From Dioscorea cayenensis subsp. rotundata (lineage: Eukaryota > Streptophyta > Magnoliopsida > Dioscoreales > Dioscoreaceae): DNA of 64,000 bases. Positions 39,334 through 50,842 of the stretch are shown in pieces. Made by a program: the position numbers and the translations under genes. The stretch covers positions 7,041,501-7,105,500 of the forward strand of contig NC_052474.1 of the NCBI RefSeq assembly GCF_009730915.1. The letters run 5' to 3'. How positions within the stretch are numbered: the stretch's first letter is position 1; each line of letters starts with the position of its first letter. The notes beneath the pieces were generated by a model. The model saw nothing but the letters and a program-made list of their open reading frames with translations, did not search any database and had not been told where the DNA came from.

Positions 39334-40261
39334 AAATTAGAACTGATTTGTTTTGTTTGATGAGAAATTGAAAAATGGTGTTCTCTGGCAGTACAGGTGA
39401 TCCTAGAACATAGAAACTGCATGAACTCACTGACTTGTGTGGATTGGAAACAAACTGGAAACAAATGCAACCTCTCTGTGATAAAGTTTTTGTGCCTTTT
39501 CTGATTCACTTTCTTGGATTAAAATGAAGAAAATCAAAATAAATAATAAAGCAAATTTTCATTTTTGTCGGACAGTTGATGCTAAATTCTCTTAGGCAGA
39601 TTTTAATGGGAATTCTTTGTTTTTTCTAATTTTCCGGAAACCCCATGTATTTCTTCATTATCACAAAAAAGGCTAACTAAAAATATTGGTTTTAGCCATC
39701 TCATGGTTTATCCATATAGTATATCGATTTTTAGTCTGATATTATTACAAGGTGCAAAAGTATGGAAAGTATAGAAGGAATTCAAATTACAGAGATAATG
39801 AATTGGCTATTTTTGTCAAAATTTTAAATGTAAAAGTTTGGTTCTGGATAAAATATTTGATCTCTTTTTCAAAAATAAAATATTTACTAGCTTCTAGAAA
39901 TAAAGATATTTTTCATCCACAGAATCTAGACAATATTAAATTATAAAAATTGACAAATATATTTCTAACTTTTCAAACCACCTTCCCATTTTAATCATCA
40001 AATCACCATAGCTAATAACAAAATAAATAAAAACAAAACAAAATTCAAATGTAGAATCCAAAAACAATCCCATATATGAAATACTTTCCAAATATAAACT
40101 CACTCAATCCTACTAAAACTCATACTCAAACTCAAACTCAAACTCAATCCTCATCATAACATATGACCAATTATATAAAGATCACTAAACCTTCCAATTA
40201 CTCTCCAAGAAAGTCCCTTCTCTCTCCTGTCTTATGATCAATAGAAAACAACAACTTAACC
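39334..40261. other. Intergenic
   Basis: 3' region of the E2 gene, then AT-rich DNA. Near 40110-40150 there is a short ACTCAAACTCAA-type repeat. Nothing else is supported. Confidence 0.5.
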
Positions 40262-41021
40262 ATGCCTTCTTCTTCTTCTTCTTCTTCCAATGTTCATCAA
40301 AGCCCTTTCAGTGATAATCCTTACTGGTACTACAACATCCATACTTGGTTAGCAATGCAGATCTCCACAGCCTTAATGACGAAAGCCCCGACTGACGTCG
40401 TCCTCCATTCATTCATTATTTACTTAAACTTTGCCACTCAAACAATCTCCAGTTTAATGAACCAAACCTTTTATTCCAATGATGAAGAATTCCCATTAAC
40501 AATTGAAACAAAGATTTTCCATGTTGGATATCTGGGCAATGAATCAGCAAGACTCATGCAGGAGCAGGTTATCAATTCTTTCATGAACACCACAAACGGA
40601 GCAGCATTGTCCATTGAGAGACGTCAATGTCACGGTCTCTAACATCTTTCAATATTATCAAGTCCTTTCTTGAAGATGGTACCTGGATTGAGCATGATCA
40701 GATCTTGATTGACTTAGAAGTGGTGGAGATTGACCAAGATGAGGATTTAAGTGGGATGATTCTCCAGGAATCTTTTGAAGATGCAGAGTTGAGAGCTTGT
40801 CCGCATCACAGGCACTTTTAGAGAGTTTGGTGACCGAGTGTTCTGTAAAAGAAAGAAGAAGCAGTGAAGTGCATGATATGCTCTGATATGAGCTTGTTAC
40901 TGGTACTGAGGTTAAACGTTTTGCCTTGTTCTCACTCCATTTCATGGAGATTGCATACTGATGGTTGGTTTGCACAAAAGGATCTCTTGCCCGCTTTCGT
41001 AGATTTACGTTGCATGATTGA
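40262..41021 (+). pseudogene. Intronless RING-H2 E3 ubiquitin ligase-like gene with multiple indels
   Basis: It opens with a Ser run (MPSSSSSSSNVHQSPF) and continues 120 codons. It must then change frame near 40621 and 40668 to keep EDGTWIEHDQILIDLEVV, near 40797 to keep ASQALLESLVTECSV, and near 40853 to reach the RING. The RING is assembled from pieces in different frames: CMIC (40870-40881), PCSHS, FHGDC, then W, CPL and FTLH, ending at TGA 41019-41021. Spacing C-x2-C ... C-x-H-x2-H-x2-C ... C-x2-C fits RING-H2. Such proteins bring an E2 to a substrate. At least seven single- or two-base changes, nearly all insertions, separate the genomic text from an open frame. No single long frame exists, so I label it a pseudogene, with consensus error as the alternative. 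I do not recognise the specific subfamily. Confidence 0.65.
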
Positions 41022-41042
41022 AGATGAGCAGGAAGAGTTGGA

Positions 41043-41076
<34 letters not shown>

Positions 41077-41549
41077 AGTATGTAAAGATATTTATTTGAA
41101 AAAGTTTACAGTTCTAGACAGTATTTTTGTGTTTCTTGGATATTGAAAATTATATTATGAATTGAATTAGAGTTAACTTTTTTAATAATCTGCTTCACCG
41201 GTTCATCATGTTATTTGTTTTCGGTTAACATTATTATTATTATTATTTACTTCATGTTTTAATTTCCACATGCTGAACAAACGGCTCTAACGTAGAGGAT
41301 GCTCGTTTGAGCTTATATGAAGATATGGGTAAAAAAGTACAAATTAAAATTCACTTAAACATTTGACTAAAATCTCATTTATTGCAACAGAAAAATACTA
41401 GTTATAAATTACAACAGGAATAAAAAAAAGAACAAGGACTTTTAATAATTTAGAAGTATAGGGACTTAACTACAAAAGAAACCCAGACAGTTAATCACCT
41501 TTCCCTCCCACTTCTCCATTGCCTCCTTTGAACAAGGGAAACACCACCC

Positions 41550-41591
<42 letters not shown>

Positions 41592-41598
41592 CTGTCAC
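41022..41598. other. Spacer and GEX3 leader
   Basis: A TA microsatellite (41047-41072), AT-rich DNA, and a C/T leader with a CT run (about 41553-41580) followed by GT repeats immediately before the ATG at 41599. Confidence 0.5.
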
Positions 41599-41777
41599 AT
41601 GGCTAAGTTTTCAATTCCTTATGCTTTCCCAGTCCTAGTGCTTTCATCTGATATCCTGCAACCTCCAATGCATTGGACTTGAAGACGTTCCTACAAACAC
41701 TACAACTGGTATGCCAAAACTTCAACCAATCTTACAAACTTGGTTACTCACTTGCAGCAGTTCATTCATCATATATA

Positions 41778-41816
<39 letters not shown>

Positions 41817-44598
41817 CACCAATCTCCTTTCATTTATTTTTTTATTTTTCATTATTTTTTTTTTTGCAGTTACAAGCATCTGTCATTGTGTTCTGTTTTG
41901 TTGATAATTTCTAGGTACTGAGCCTTCATTAAGGATTGCAAATCAGCTTTCTAAACCTCTTATTGGGGATGATGGAAAGATCTATGCTTGTTCAGAAAAC
42001 AACCTTTTCTCATTTAAAAGCAAAGGAACAATTGCAAGGATTATTCCCCTTGGTTTCAGATGTAATGTAGATATACCCCCAGTTAGTGATGGAAGAGGAA
42101 AGGTAGTTATTGTCTTTCCTCATTGTTCACATGAATGTCTTTTTGATCAATCTTTGTAATTTAATTGCATTCTGAATTCCAACAAATCATTCTCTAGAAA
42201 AGTTTTTGCTAAAACTTAATTAAAATTCACTCTTGGCAGATATATTTGATTGCAGAGGAAAGGATACTAAAAATTACTCCTTCAGACATTGTTACATCTG
42301 AGTCCAAAGTTGAAACTTTATTTAGCCTTAATTCTACAAGTGAAGGATCAGAAAAAATAGTAGGACTTTCAGTCAGTTCATTTTATTCATCGGTTTTTAT
42401 TACCATTCGGAATCGTGGACTCTTTGCATTTTATATGTGGGGGCAACTGATGTGGAGTTCTGGACCTATGCTTTATCGGTTTGGCTATCGTCAAGGATGC
42501 AACAAGAACATAACACATTGTTTCTTTAATACAGCCCCTGTGGTTGATCAATGTGAGGGAACACTCTATGTAAGGCCTCTTCACTTATCTTTACTTGGCA
42601 CAATGTTATCAATTTTTATAGACTGACATAAGTTTGATCTTCTCTGAAACATGCAGATTTCAAACACTGAGGGGCAGCTTTATTCGTTGTATATCCGGCA
42701 ACCGCACTTCAGATGGATCCAAGATTTCAGTTTAGTAGACAAGTTTCTAACAGTAACACCCGGCAACAATGGTCGGCTATTTGTCACTTTTCCTAGAAAG
42801 GCATTGCTAGTGGCATTAGAAGTTTCGACTGGAAATGTCCTATGGCAAAGCACTGTTGGTCCTTTAAGCATGGAAGACACTTTGCCAATTGTAGATTCTA
42901 ATGGTAAATATAACGTTGCAGAATTTCTGCGCAAAATCATTTCTGATACTTGATTTTTTTTGTATTTCTGAAAATGCACATTATAAGAACAGCTCTTCAA
43001 CTCTGCTAATAATCTATGTCTCCTGAAAATTATAGGTTGGGTGTCGATAAGCTCAACTGATGGTTACCTCTACTCATTCTCACCAACTGGAAATCTGAAG
43101 AAGTTACTTCAGAAAACAGCAAGTGATTCAGTGGCTCAAGTTAGTCCTGTCCTTGATTGCTCAGGATTTGCGGTTTATGTTTCCCAGACGATAATGGAGT
43201 CCAAATTGATTCAGAACATTAGGAATTATACTTATATATCAGGAGTGAATCCACAGAAATTAGTTGTTACTCTGTTGGCTCCAGCCACAGGAACTGTGTA
43301 CTGGATCGGAACATACCCTGGTGAACATGAGTTGATATATTAACAAGAACATGATAATGATGAATTTTTGAAATGCTATATCATATCTAATTCTAAGATT
43401 TGAATAAATGTATCAGGTGATTTGTCATCTTTCTTATCAAAGACTGACCTGCGCTACTTTGCATCTGATGAGAGGATTCTTCTCGCATTTCTCTCTTCAG
43501 AAAGTAAGTTCTCAAAGTCATTAAAACTGAAGATATGTGACTATTTCATTATCATTCAAACTCATAAGATCTTGCATTTTTTTTTGGTTCAGGGATTGGG
43601 AGCACTTTGCCATGCTACACTAACTGTAATATTACGACGCAAATAACTGAAATTTAGGTGCTTCTATTGATTCCTTATATGTTTATATCATGATTTATCA
43701 GATCAGAAGCTCTCTTGGACCTGCTCACAAGGAGAGTCAAAGTTTGTGTACCTTGATTCAGGTGTGTTGCAAACATTTCATATTATTTTTGTGTATTGTG
43801 ATATCGCCATGACTCACAAAACTATGCTTGCTTCTCAGAGAGTGAAAGAGCACTCCTGCTATTCTTGCTGTTGCAACTTGTGATTATATTCATGTTAGCT
43901 GGGATTGTTCGATTTTGCTGTGTATTCTGGAGAAAGAAGAGACTTCAAGACCACGGCCTCGGGAAATTCCTTGAGACTAGAGTAAGTGTATCAATGTTAA
44001 AGCTCATCTAACAATGAAAACATATGTTAACTTGAGAGATTTATTGATACTATGTCAGTATTCTCTTCACAAGAAGAAGCGAACATTAAGCAAGATGATC
44101 TCAGAGTTAGAGGACAAGCCGGCAACAAATGAAGTATTGGAACAGCTAGGTGAACTTGTGAAAGCAAAGGATGGTGTAGAGAAGAAACTTACTACTAGTT
44201 ACAGTCTAGGGAGGGATAGTGTTGGTTCTAAACGACATTCTATTCTACCATTATATGATGGTAGTTCAAGAGGCCACTCTTTTCGTAGTACAAAGAAGGA
44301 AACTGTAACTATTTTTAAAACACTCAGCGATGATGATGATGATGATGATGATGACGGGGATGAGTCTACTTCAGGAGAAAGATGCATCAGCAACAGAAAC
44401 AGCAGTGAAACTGGCAGCAGCAATGGCAATAATGAAGACAAATATATCGGGTCTTCTTCGAAAGGCAAGGAGATCATCAAAGACACAGCGGATGTGGAGT
44501 TTGTTGCACAGCGGAGTGGCATGGATCATCGACAATGTGAAGGGATTCTATGGAGGAGAAATTTGTTCAAGAGAAGGACACTGTCTTCAACTAACTAG
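41599..44598 (+). CDS. GEX3: GAMETE EXPRESSED 3-like membrane protein
   Basis: Ten exons: 41599-41708, 41915-42102, 42240-42569, 42657-42903, 43036-43320, 43417-43503, 43593-43657, 43702-43761, 43839-43981, 44059-44598. The extracellular part has PQQ/beta-propeller-like repeats (PLIGDDGKIYACSENN; TVTPGNNGRLFVTFPRK; ISSTDGYLYSFSPTG). A transmembrane helix follows (LLLFLLLQLVIIFMLAGIV), then a basic cytoplasmic tail with a coiled segment and an Asp run (GAT repeats, 44327-44352). The order and motifs match Arabidopsis GEX3, a plasma-membrane protein of gametes needed for pollen-tube guidance and embryo development. Exon 1 has one extra base near 41683 (premature TGA), and exon 7 ends in an in-frame TAG with a length off by one. 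The other junctions are in phase. The intron-1 TA run is at 41777-41811. Confidence 0.88.
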
Positions 44599-45077
44599 GA
44601 TGAGAAACTTTGTTAAATAATCGAATAAATTACACTCCCAAGAATTTTGGAACTCTGTCAAGTAGTATTCTCAATTACATCAGGAAAAAAAAATTGCTAA
44701 CTACCACCTTGCCATGTTGTCACACTCAAGAATTACTGAGAAAGGAAAGAAAAGGAAACTTCTCTTCATCTCCTGATCTTCAAAGTTTGGGAAATTCTGA
44801 TCTTTGGCGAGCAAAACCGGGCTGGAGAATGTAATTTGCAATGTGCGGTCCAAACATGTACATAAACCAGAAACATGGATATGCAAGCTGCATCAGTAGG
44901 AAATACTCACAACAGAAGTAAAAGGAATAACAGTTCACATTTCTTATCATGCTCTTGATTTTTGATGGTTAATGATAGTGTTAACTAATGCAAAAATTTA
45001 ACTGTATGCAATGATATGCAAAGAATATTTAGCATAATTGTGATCACTGTATTGTAGTATAGTGAAAAGAAGGCTCT
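44599..45077. other. Convergent spacer between GEX3 and KIN-8B
   Basis: Holds the 3'UTRs of both genes; a last short KIN-8B exon may hide here but I could not fix it. Confidence 0.4.
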
Positions 45078-48000
45078 CTATATATATACCTGGAGAAGCA
45101 TGGAGGGAGCTGAAGCATCAGCAGCAACATGGCTTCTTGTCTTCCTTCCATTAACGGCCATAACCGACGGGCTGTTAGCAGTACTTATGTCCCAAAATGT
45201 GCGTTTCTTAGCAGTTGGCGCGGAGATTGAAAAACGATGACTGGGACTTTTAAGCTCTCCATCACCAGTTGCTGCTCTCAACCCTTTGCGCAAAACTCTC
45301 TCTTGTGACTACCCTTTTTGGCACCATTCTTATTGTTCATTAGCTCTCTGATGAACTCATCCTTCTGCTTAAGTTGCTGAATGTGATCCTTCTTCAGCCT
45401 CTCAATCTCAGCCTCCAAATATTTCACTGTTTTCTGTAATTCTCTGACTACTGTTTCATTGGTTTCCTTCTTTTTAGTTTCAGGAGTAGTGAAGCAGTTC
45501 CCAGATAAGATTGATCGCTTTGGCTTGTGTTGTGCGGAGCAAAGTGGAGATTTCAGCGGTGTTGAGACAGCAGAAGGTGCAGGAGAGGAGTTTGCTGCTA
45601 GTGACTGGGCTTGAACACTCAGCAACTTTTTGCTGGTTGCGCACCAACTGCTGTCTTAACTCACTGTTCTCCTTCTGCAGCTCTAGTACCAATTTAGCCT
45701 GGTCAGTGGTTGAATCTGGGACTTGAAATGCTTCATCATTTATTACATACCCCTGCAAGGAATAGAAATGGATATGCAAATAAGTTCAAGATTGATTCCT
45801 TTCAATCCGAAAAAAGACCAAGCAAACACATTATACTTAAAAATTTATAACCTTAGTCTTTATCTCCTTGGCGCGGTCAGCCCAGTGAAGAGTGTTCTGC
45901 GTCTCACCGAAGGAAAGATTGCATGGACTTATATTGGCAATCATAACAGTGTTGCATGGACCTCCAAGAGAGTCCTTGAGGAGTTGAGTGAGTTTGGAAT
46001 TTCGGTAGGGGATATGCTTCTTCCCCTCAACCAGAGCATTGATGCAACTACTGAGGGCAAGGAGGGAACGGTTGATGTTTGCTCCCTCGATTGATCTCTG
46101 ACTTCTCTGGTCTGTTGCTAGAGCTCTCTCAGAGCCAGCTAGATCAATGAGCGATAGCTTGCCAACTCGGTTAACAATTTTTCCTGACTCTATGATTTGA
46201 AATTCTGCAACAACCTAAAGTTTTGTGAAATGGTGAGTGTCTGAAAAGTGTGGAGATGGAGATGATGTTGATTTTTATGAAATGAAGGCATACGAATTGC
46301 AATTCAGTTACCTGCAATATAGCATGAGACCCGAGAAGAGGTCTCATTTTGCTCTGGTTGAGCTCAGTGGTTCGGTTCTGATTACCTTGCTGAAGTAATG
46401 ACATAACCTCATCTGTTGAGTAAGCTCTATACTGAGTTAGACCTGCTGCTACAATGCCCTGAAACATTTGGTCAATATATTCTTTTCAGGTATTCAAATT
46501 TTAATTAACTGTGAGAAGATCCATAATTCCTACTTAAATGTTCAGGCTTTGTATCTGACAGACCTGATTATATATAACAGTAAACCTCCTTTTCTCAAAC
46601 TAAATACTCCTTTAACATCATACCTTGCCATTTTGAAGGATTGATAAATTGTCAATTCAATGAGTTTATATTACAAAATTAAATGTTACTAGTAATTGTT
46701 GTCTAACAAAATTTTCAGTCAGTTGGTTGACTGCACTAGAACTATTATGAGTTTCATCAGCAAAAAGGATCTCTGAAATCTTATCATTCATAGTTAGGCA
46801 TAATCTTTCTTAGTAGAAATCTAAACTATGGACAATATGAATTCTGATGGACTTTTAACATCATACCTTGCCATTTTGAAGGATTGATAAATTGTCAATT
46901 CAATGAGTTTATATTACAAAAATTAAATGTTACTAGTAATTGTTGTCTAACAAAAATTTTCAGTCAGTTGGTTGACTGCACTAGAACTATTATGAGTTTC
47001 ATCAGCAAAAAGGATCTCTGAAATCTTATCATTCACAGTTAGGCATAATCTTTCTTAGTAGAAATCTAAACTATGGACAATATGAATTCTGATGGACTTT
47101 TAGATAATCTTAAAGCATATGGAGACTTAGGACCAAGTAAAAGACCTGTTTATCTTCTCTAAGAACAAGAGGCCTTCCTGGAGATAACAAATCTCTAACA
47201 GTCTCATTATAGACCTCGAGATAAGAAAGGTGGACCAAATGGTTCCCATCATAGCTCCTTTGCCTGATTTTGGAAAATAAATCTTTTATGGCCAACACCA
47301 TAACTCCCGGATTCTCCACTGTTCCTAGCATTGTGTATGTTTTCCCTGCACCTGTTGCTCCATAGCAGAACACAGAGCCATTCCTCCCTTGCAGCACACC
47401 TTCCACAAGTTCAGCTGTACTGCATTTTTCAAAAGCAAATCGTTGTCATTTCAAGAAAAGATTTGGCTGAGCTATGTCTATAATGTCAACTAAATATTCG
47501 AATATGTGAATTACTACACAAAAAAATTTGACTCTGAAATGATAGTCTTGAATTCTAGACGAGAAAAATGTCCAAATTTTATTAATAGCTGGCATTGAAA
47601 AAATCATGAAATCATAGGTATAAAAGCAAGAAATGAACAACATAGCAAATCAGGTTGTGGCATAAACTTCTTGCTAAAAATCTTGCTGAACATTGCTGAT
47701 ATTGTCAACTAGTTACACAAATTGCTACTCAAAAATTTATTCAACAATGCCAAACATGGATCCTAGACAATAACCATGAACTAACCAGTATAAAAATAAG
47801 CAAAGAACAAGATAAGGGCAACTCACGTTGTGGCATAAACTTCTTGCTGGGTTGTCGAATCAGAGAAGGCAGCATCAAAGCAAAAATGGCGTCCTCGGAG
47901 CCTCTTAAGCCGGAGGTAATCAGTCTCAGAAGCGAACTCCGTCAAGTAAACATCTTTTCGGTTCACAATCTTGACGCAGCTCCGGGATCCAGCCTCCTTC

Positions 48001-48521
48001 TCCTTCTTGGCCATCGGCCGGAGCCTCACGAACACAAGAATCCGACTTCCTCCGGACTCACAGTTCTCCGGATTTTCCACTATGGTTCTCATCGCCCTCC
48101 CCTCTGACAATGCCCCAGTTGATAGCTTCCTCGCCACCGTGACCTTCTTGGGGCCAGTTAGATCGATCTCTCGGTTCTCCTTTGCGTTGATCCTTGCAAA
48201 AGCGATGGATCTTTTTGGCATTCTTGAAGGGCTCTGGAATGCAACGTTCTCTTTCATCACTGTTGAATTCTTCTCTTCTTCTTCTTCTTCTTCTTCTTCT
48301 TCTTCTTGGCGCTGAGCCTTGCGGATCGAGTCGGCGAGGTCTCTCCTGCTCGCCATGAGCTCCTTGTGCTGCTCGTAAAAGAGGGTTAGGGCTTTCATCT
48401 TCTCCTTGAGGCCATGGTGAGGGTTCCGGAGCACTGTGCGACCATGGACGGAGGTTTGAGCTCCTTCTTGATTCGATCCATCGCCAAAACCGGTGATCTG
48501 AGAACGAGTAGAGACTGGCAT
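45078..48521 (-). CDS. KIN-8B: Kinesin-8 family motor, KIN-8B type
   Basis: Minus-strand exons: 48521-47827, 47419-47146, 46458-46312, 46214-45852, 45752-45078. The start [13 protein letters not shown], the tract [21 protein letters not shown] and the motor opening [10 protein letters not shown] match KIN-8B. Motor signatures: P-loop [30 protein letters not shown], switch [47 protein letters not shown] coiled coil follows ([18 protein letters not shown]), then a basic tail with KSPSHRFS and KKRTFWDIS. Kinesin-8s are plus-end-directed microtubule motors, often depolymerases. An 11-residue Glu run (CTT repeats, about 48273-48306) lies before the motor. Three inserted bases in exon 3 erase the switch I motif NxxSSRSHA without shifting the frame overall. 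Exon 5 changes frame near 45630 and 45290. The gene converges with GEX3. A further short 3' exon may exist. Confidence 0.88.
46611..47098. repeat. 243-bp tandem duplication in KIN-8B intron 2
   Basis: Copy 1 (46611-46853) and copy 2 (46854-47098) run in parallel from TTTAACATCATACCTTGCC to ATTCTGATGGAC. The only differences I see are one extra A in each of two A runs (in ACAAAATTAAATG and ACAAAATTTTCAG) and one T/C change (CATTCATAG, CATTCACAG). The near identity marks a very recent duplication, or an assembly repeat. Confidence 0.92.
47420..47826 (-). repeat. Diverged duplication in KIN-8B intron 1, with a copy of the exon 1 end
   Basis: The words at the exon 1 donor side (GTTGTGGCATAAACTTCTTG, 47827-47846) recur at about 47653-47672 inside the intron. 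The preceding intronic words also recur in diverged form (TATAAAAGCAAGAAATGAACAA against TATAAAAATAAGCAAAGAAC; ATTGTCAACTAGTTACACAAATTG against ATGTCAACTAAATATTCG). The unit is roughly 175-185 bp. The intronic copy lacks the GT donor of exon 1 (AGG instead of ACG on the plus strand), so it should not splice as exon 1 does. Confidence 0.65.
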
Positions 48522-49028
48522 CGATCTGAGTAGGAAAAACCGCAAATTTTGCGAAAATTTCGAGAAAATGTGGATCAAATGGGGATCATGGAGATGAAAT
48601 CATTGTGGGATCGGAGTGAGCTGAGAAAGGTGAGAGCTTTGGGAGGGAGGGGTAATTTGGGGATGATATTTTGTGGGGTGATCTGGATCGTTGGTTGAGA
48701 GGAATTGACGGTGGATAAGAGACTGGGATTTTGAATTTGAGGGAGGAGCAACGGTCGAGAAGGGGTTGTCAGAGAGAAAGAGATCCAACGGTCATGTGGG
48801 GTATATATATATATATATTTATTATAGCTTCAATGTTGTATCTCATAATTAATTAAAGAAATTGGAATTCGTAAATGTTTAGAGATTGTGAGCTATGTTT
48901 TAAAGACAATATGATTTTTTTTTCTTATAATTGAGGCGAGAATGAATCATGATGGTTTTCATACTTCCATTTTGGTGTTTAGAAATGCATTTGTTTCATC
49001 TAGTGTGTGTTGTGTGTGTGTTTATATA
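48522..49028. other. KIN-8B promoter and leader
   Basis: Upstream region of KIN-8B on the minus strand. A TATA-type run (48801-48820) lies about 280 bp before the ATG. No other gene. Confidence 0.45.
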
Positions 49029-49296
49029 CATTAATTTACATATATTTTTTTTGGGAAAGAGGAATGGGACGAACGAACCCACTAGAGACCCAGGGACGTG
49101 CACAAGCCTCGGTGGAATAAGTGAGGACGGAGCCATGCTCACGTGGGCACTGAAACCACCCGTACACAACCACTATTCACAACTCCCAGAAATGTGCCCT
49201 CATCCGAGAATCGAACTCTCACCACTCAGTGAGAACTCTATCGGCGACCCGTGTACTAATAGACCCGAAAATCGTTGGCATTAATTTACATATATT
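49029..49296 (-). mobile_element. Intact tRNA-derived SINE with 18-bp target duplication
   Basis: Body 49047-49278 (232 bp) lies between direct repeats CATTAATTTACATATATT at 49029-49046 and 49279-49296. On the minus strand the element begins near the 49278 side with a tRNA-like head: an A-box-like word (TTAGTACACGGGT) and a perfect B box GTTCGATTC (consensus GWTCRANNC). It ends in an A run (the T run 49046-49052 on this strand). Head plus A-tail plus long target duplication define a SINE moved by LINE machinery and transcribed by RNA polymerase III. Two related copies occur in the window. Confidence 0.9.
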
Positions 49297-50842
49297 GGGA
49301 TTGAATTGATCATTACTAACATGAGAAATGAATGTGGGATCACCTTTATTTTTAATTGATATTTGGAAGAATTTAAAATATTATTTTGGGAAATTTAATA
49401 AAATTATTTTTTTAGGGGTAATAATTTTTTAGTCCTGGACATTTTTTAGAATGAACAAAGAGTTATGTTGTTTTTCAAATGACCACTAGTAAGTCTTTTA
49501 TTTTTTTATTTTTTAATTGATACTTGTATAAGTTTTTTTACTGGAGATTAGAAGTAGATAATTATGAGCCTGTGTTTATCATGATCGCTGACATCAACTG
49601 AAAGCATGCCATCCTCTAATTTAGATTTCTATTTTGCCTTTTGCTTTGACTTGTCTCCTGAACCTTCTTGCAACCATCTTATCAGTAGCTTTTAAGAAAA
49701 AGAAGTTACTATTAATCATATCAAAGTCACAATCCATCCATCTTTGTTGTGCTTCTTAACATGTCTCTTTCTTTTGCTTCACCCTCCTCAAATTTTTCTT
49801 ACATAGCATCCTCTTTAGAAAAATCAATCTAGCCTGTCACTATTTATAATGATTGCTTCCTTGACATAGTTGTTTTCAATTCTCACTCCCCGATTTCAAT
49901 CTATATCCTTGTGTGGGCTTCATCCATAAGTCCATTTGTCAAGAGCTTACTTTGATACATCAAGAAGTATTTACTAGTTAACGATGGCTTTAATCTATTA
50001 GTAAAGTTTGGTATCGAGATAAGATAACCTTTATTAGGTTCACAAGCTTATCAACTTAAGAATGATGACTCGATTCTATTTATGAATGATGGGACTCCAA
50101 TGGAGCTATTTTAAGGCCAATTATTCAATTTTGCAAATTGAATAATTGGCCTTTGTTACATCACTCTTGGTGAGGACAACATGCATTATTCAATTTGCAA
50201 AAATGGAAGATTTCGAGCCATGTGTGACATAGACCGATATGTGATAAGAGTGTGGTCAAGTTAATTATTAGTGATGTTAACCGGGCTGAAGCGCTTATTA
50301 ATTATTATGGACTATTTGTAATAGCATAAGATGCCTATTCCCACAATTTTTCCCTTGGTTCTCAGAGGGTGTAAAGGGTCAAGGATACAACATATGGTTT
50401 TAGAGTTTAGGGTTTGAGTCTTCACTAATTTATCACTGAAATTCTCAATTTAAAAGTGCAAGGGTTTTTATTTTTAGTTGTTGTATTTGATGTTTTTATT
50501 TTGGAGAGTTTGGATTCATAAAGTTATATTTACTCCAATTATAGTACTTCCACCAGAAAAAAATTATATATATAGTATGTCTCAGCTACTCATACAACTT
50601 CAAGGGTAAGATGTGCACATCACTGGGTATTTACAGTAGATGTTGCTTATTGCTTGCATGCAACAATTTGTTGCTTATGTACTGTTTATTATTTTTCCAT
50701 TAGCAATAGTTTATTTGGGCTATAGTACAGTTTATTGAGATACTAATGTTTGAGGTTCTCTTCCCATCACCGTGTCCATAACTATGTAAGTGCAAGCTCC
50801 ACTATATCATCCTACCTTTCTTTAGTTACCTCGTCCCTTGCG
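49297..50842. other. Intergenic, no gene seen
   Basis: AT-rich DNA without a supported gene. Contains a perfect 19-bp palindrome at 50113-50153. Confidence 0.5.
50113..50153. repeat. Perfect 19-bp inverted repeat with 3-nt loop
   Basis: Arms 50113-50131 (AAGGCCAATTATTCAATTT) and 50135-50153 are exact reverse complements around TGC. Pairing does not extend into the flanks and there is no T run after it. A second partial word TTATTCAATTTGC occurs about 60 bp downstream. Confidence 0.9.

Noticed and set aside
49052-49281. Possible tRNA gene at the B-box word
   Set aside because: Only the promoter boxes resemble tRNA; the cloverleaf arms do not form, and the A-tail and target duplication show a SINE.
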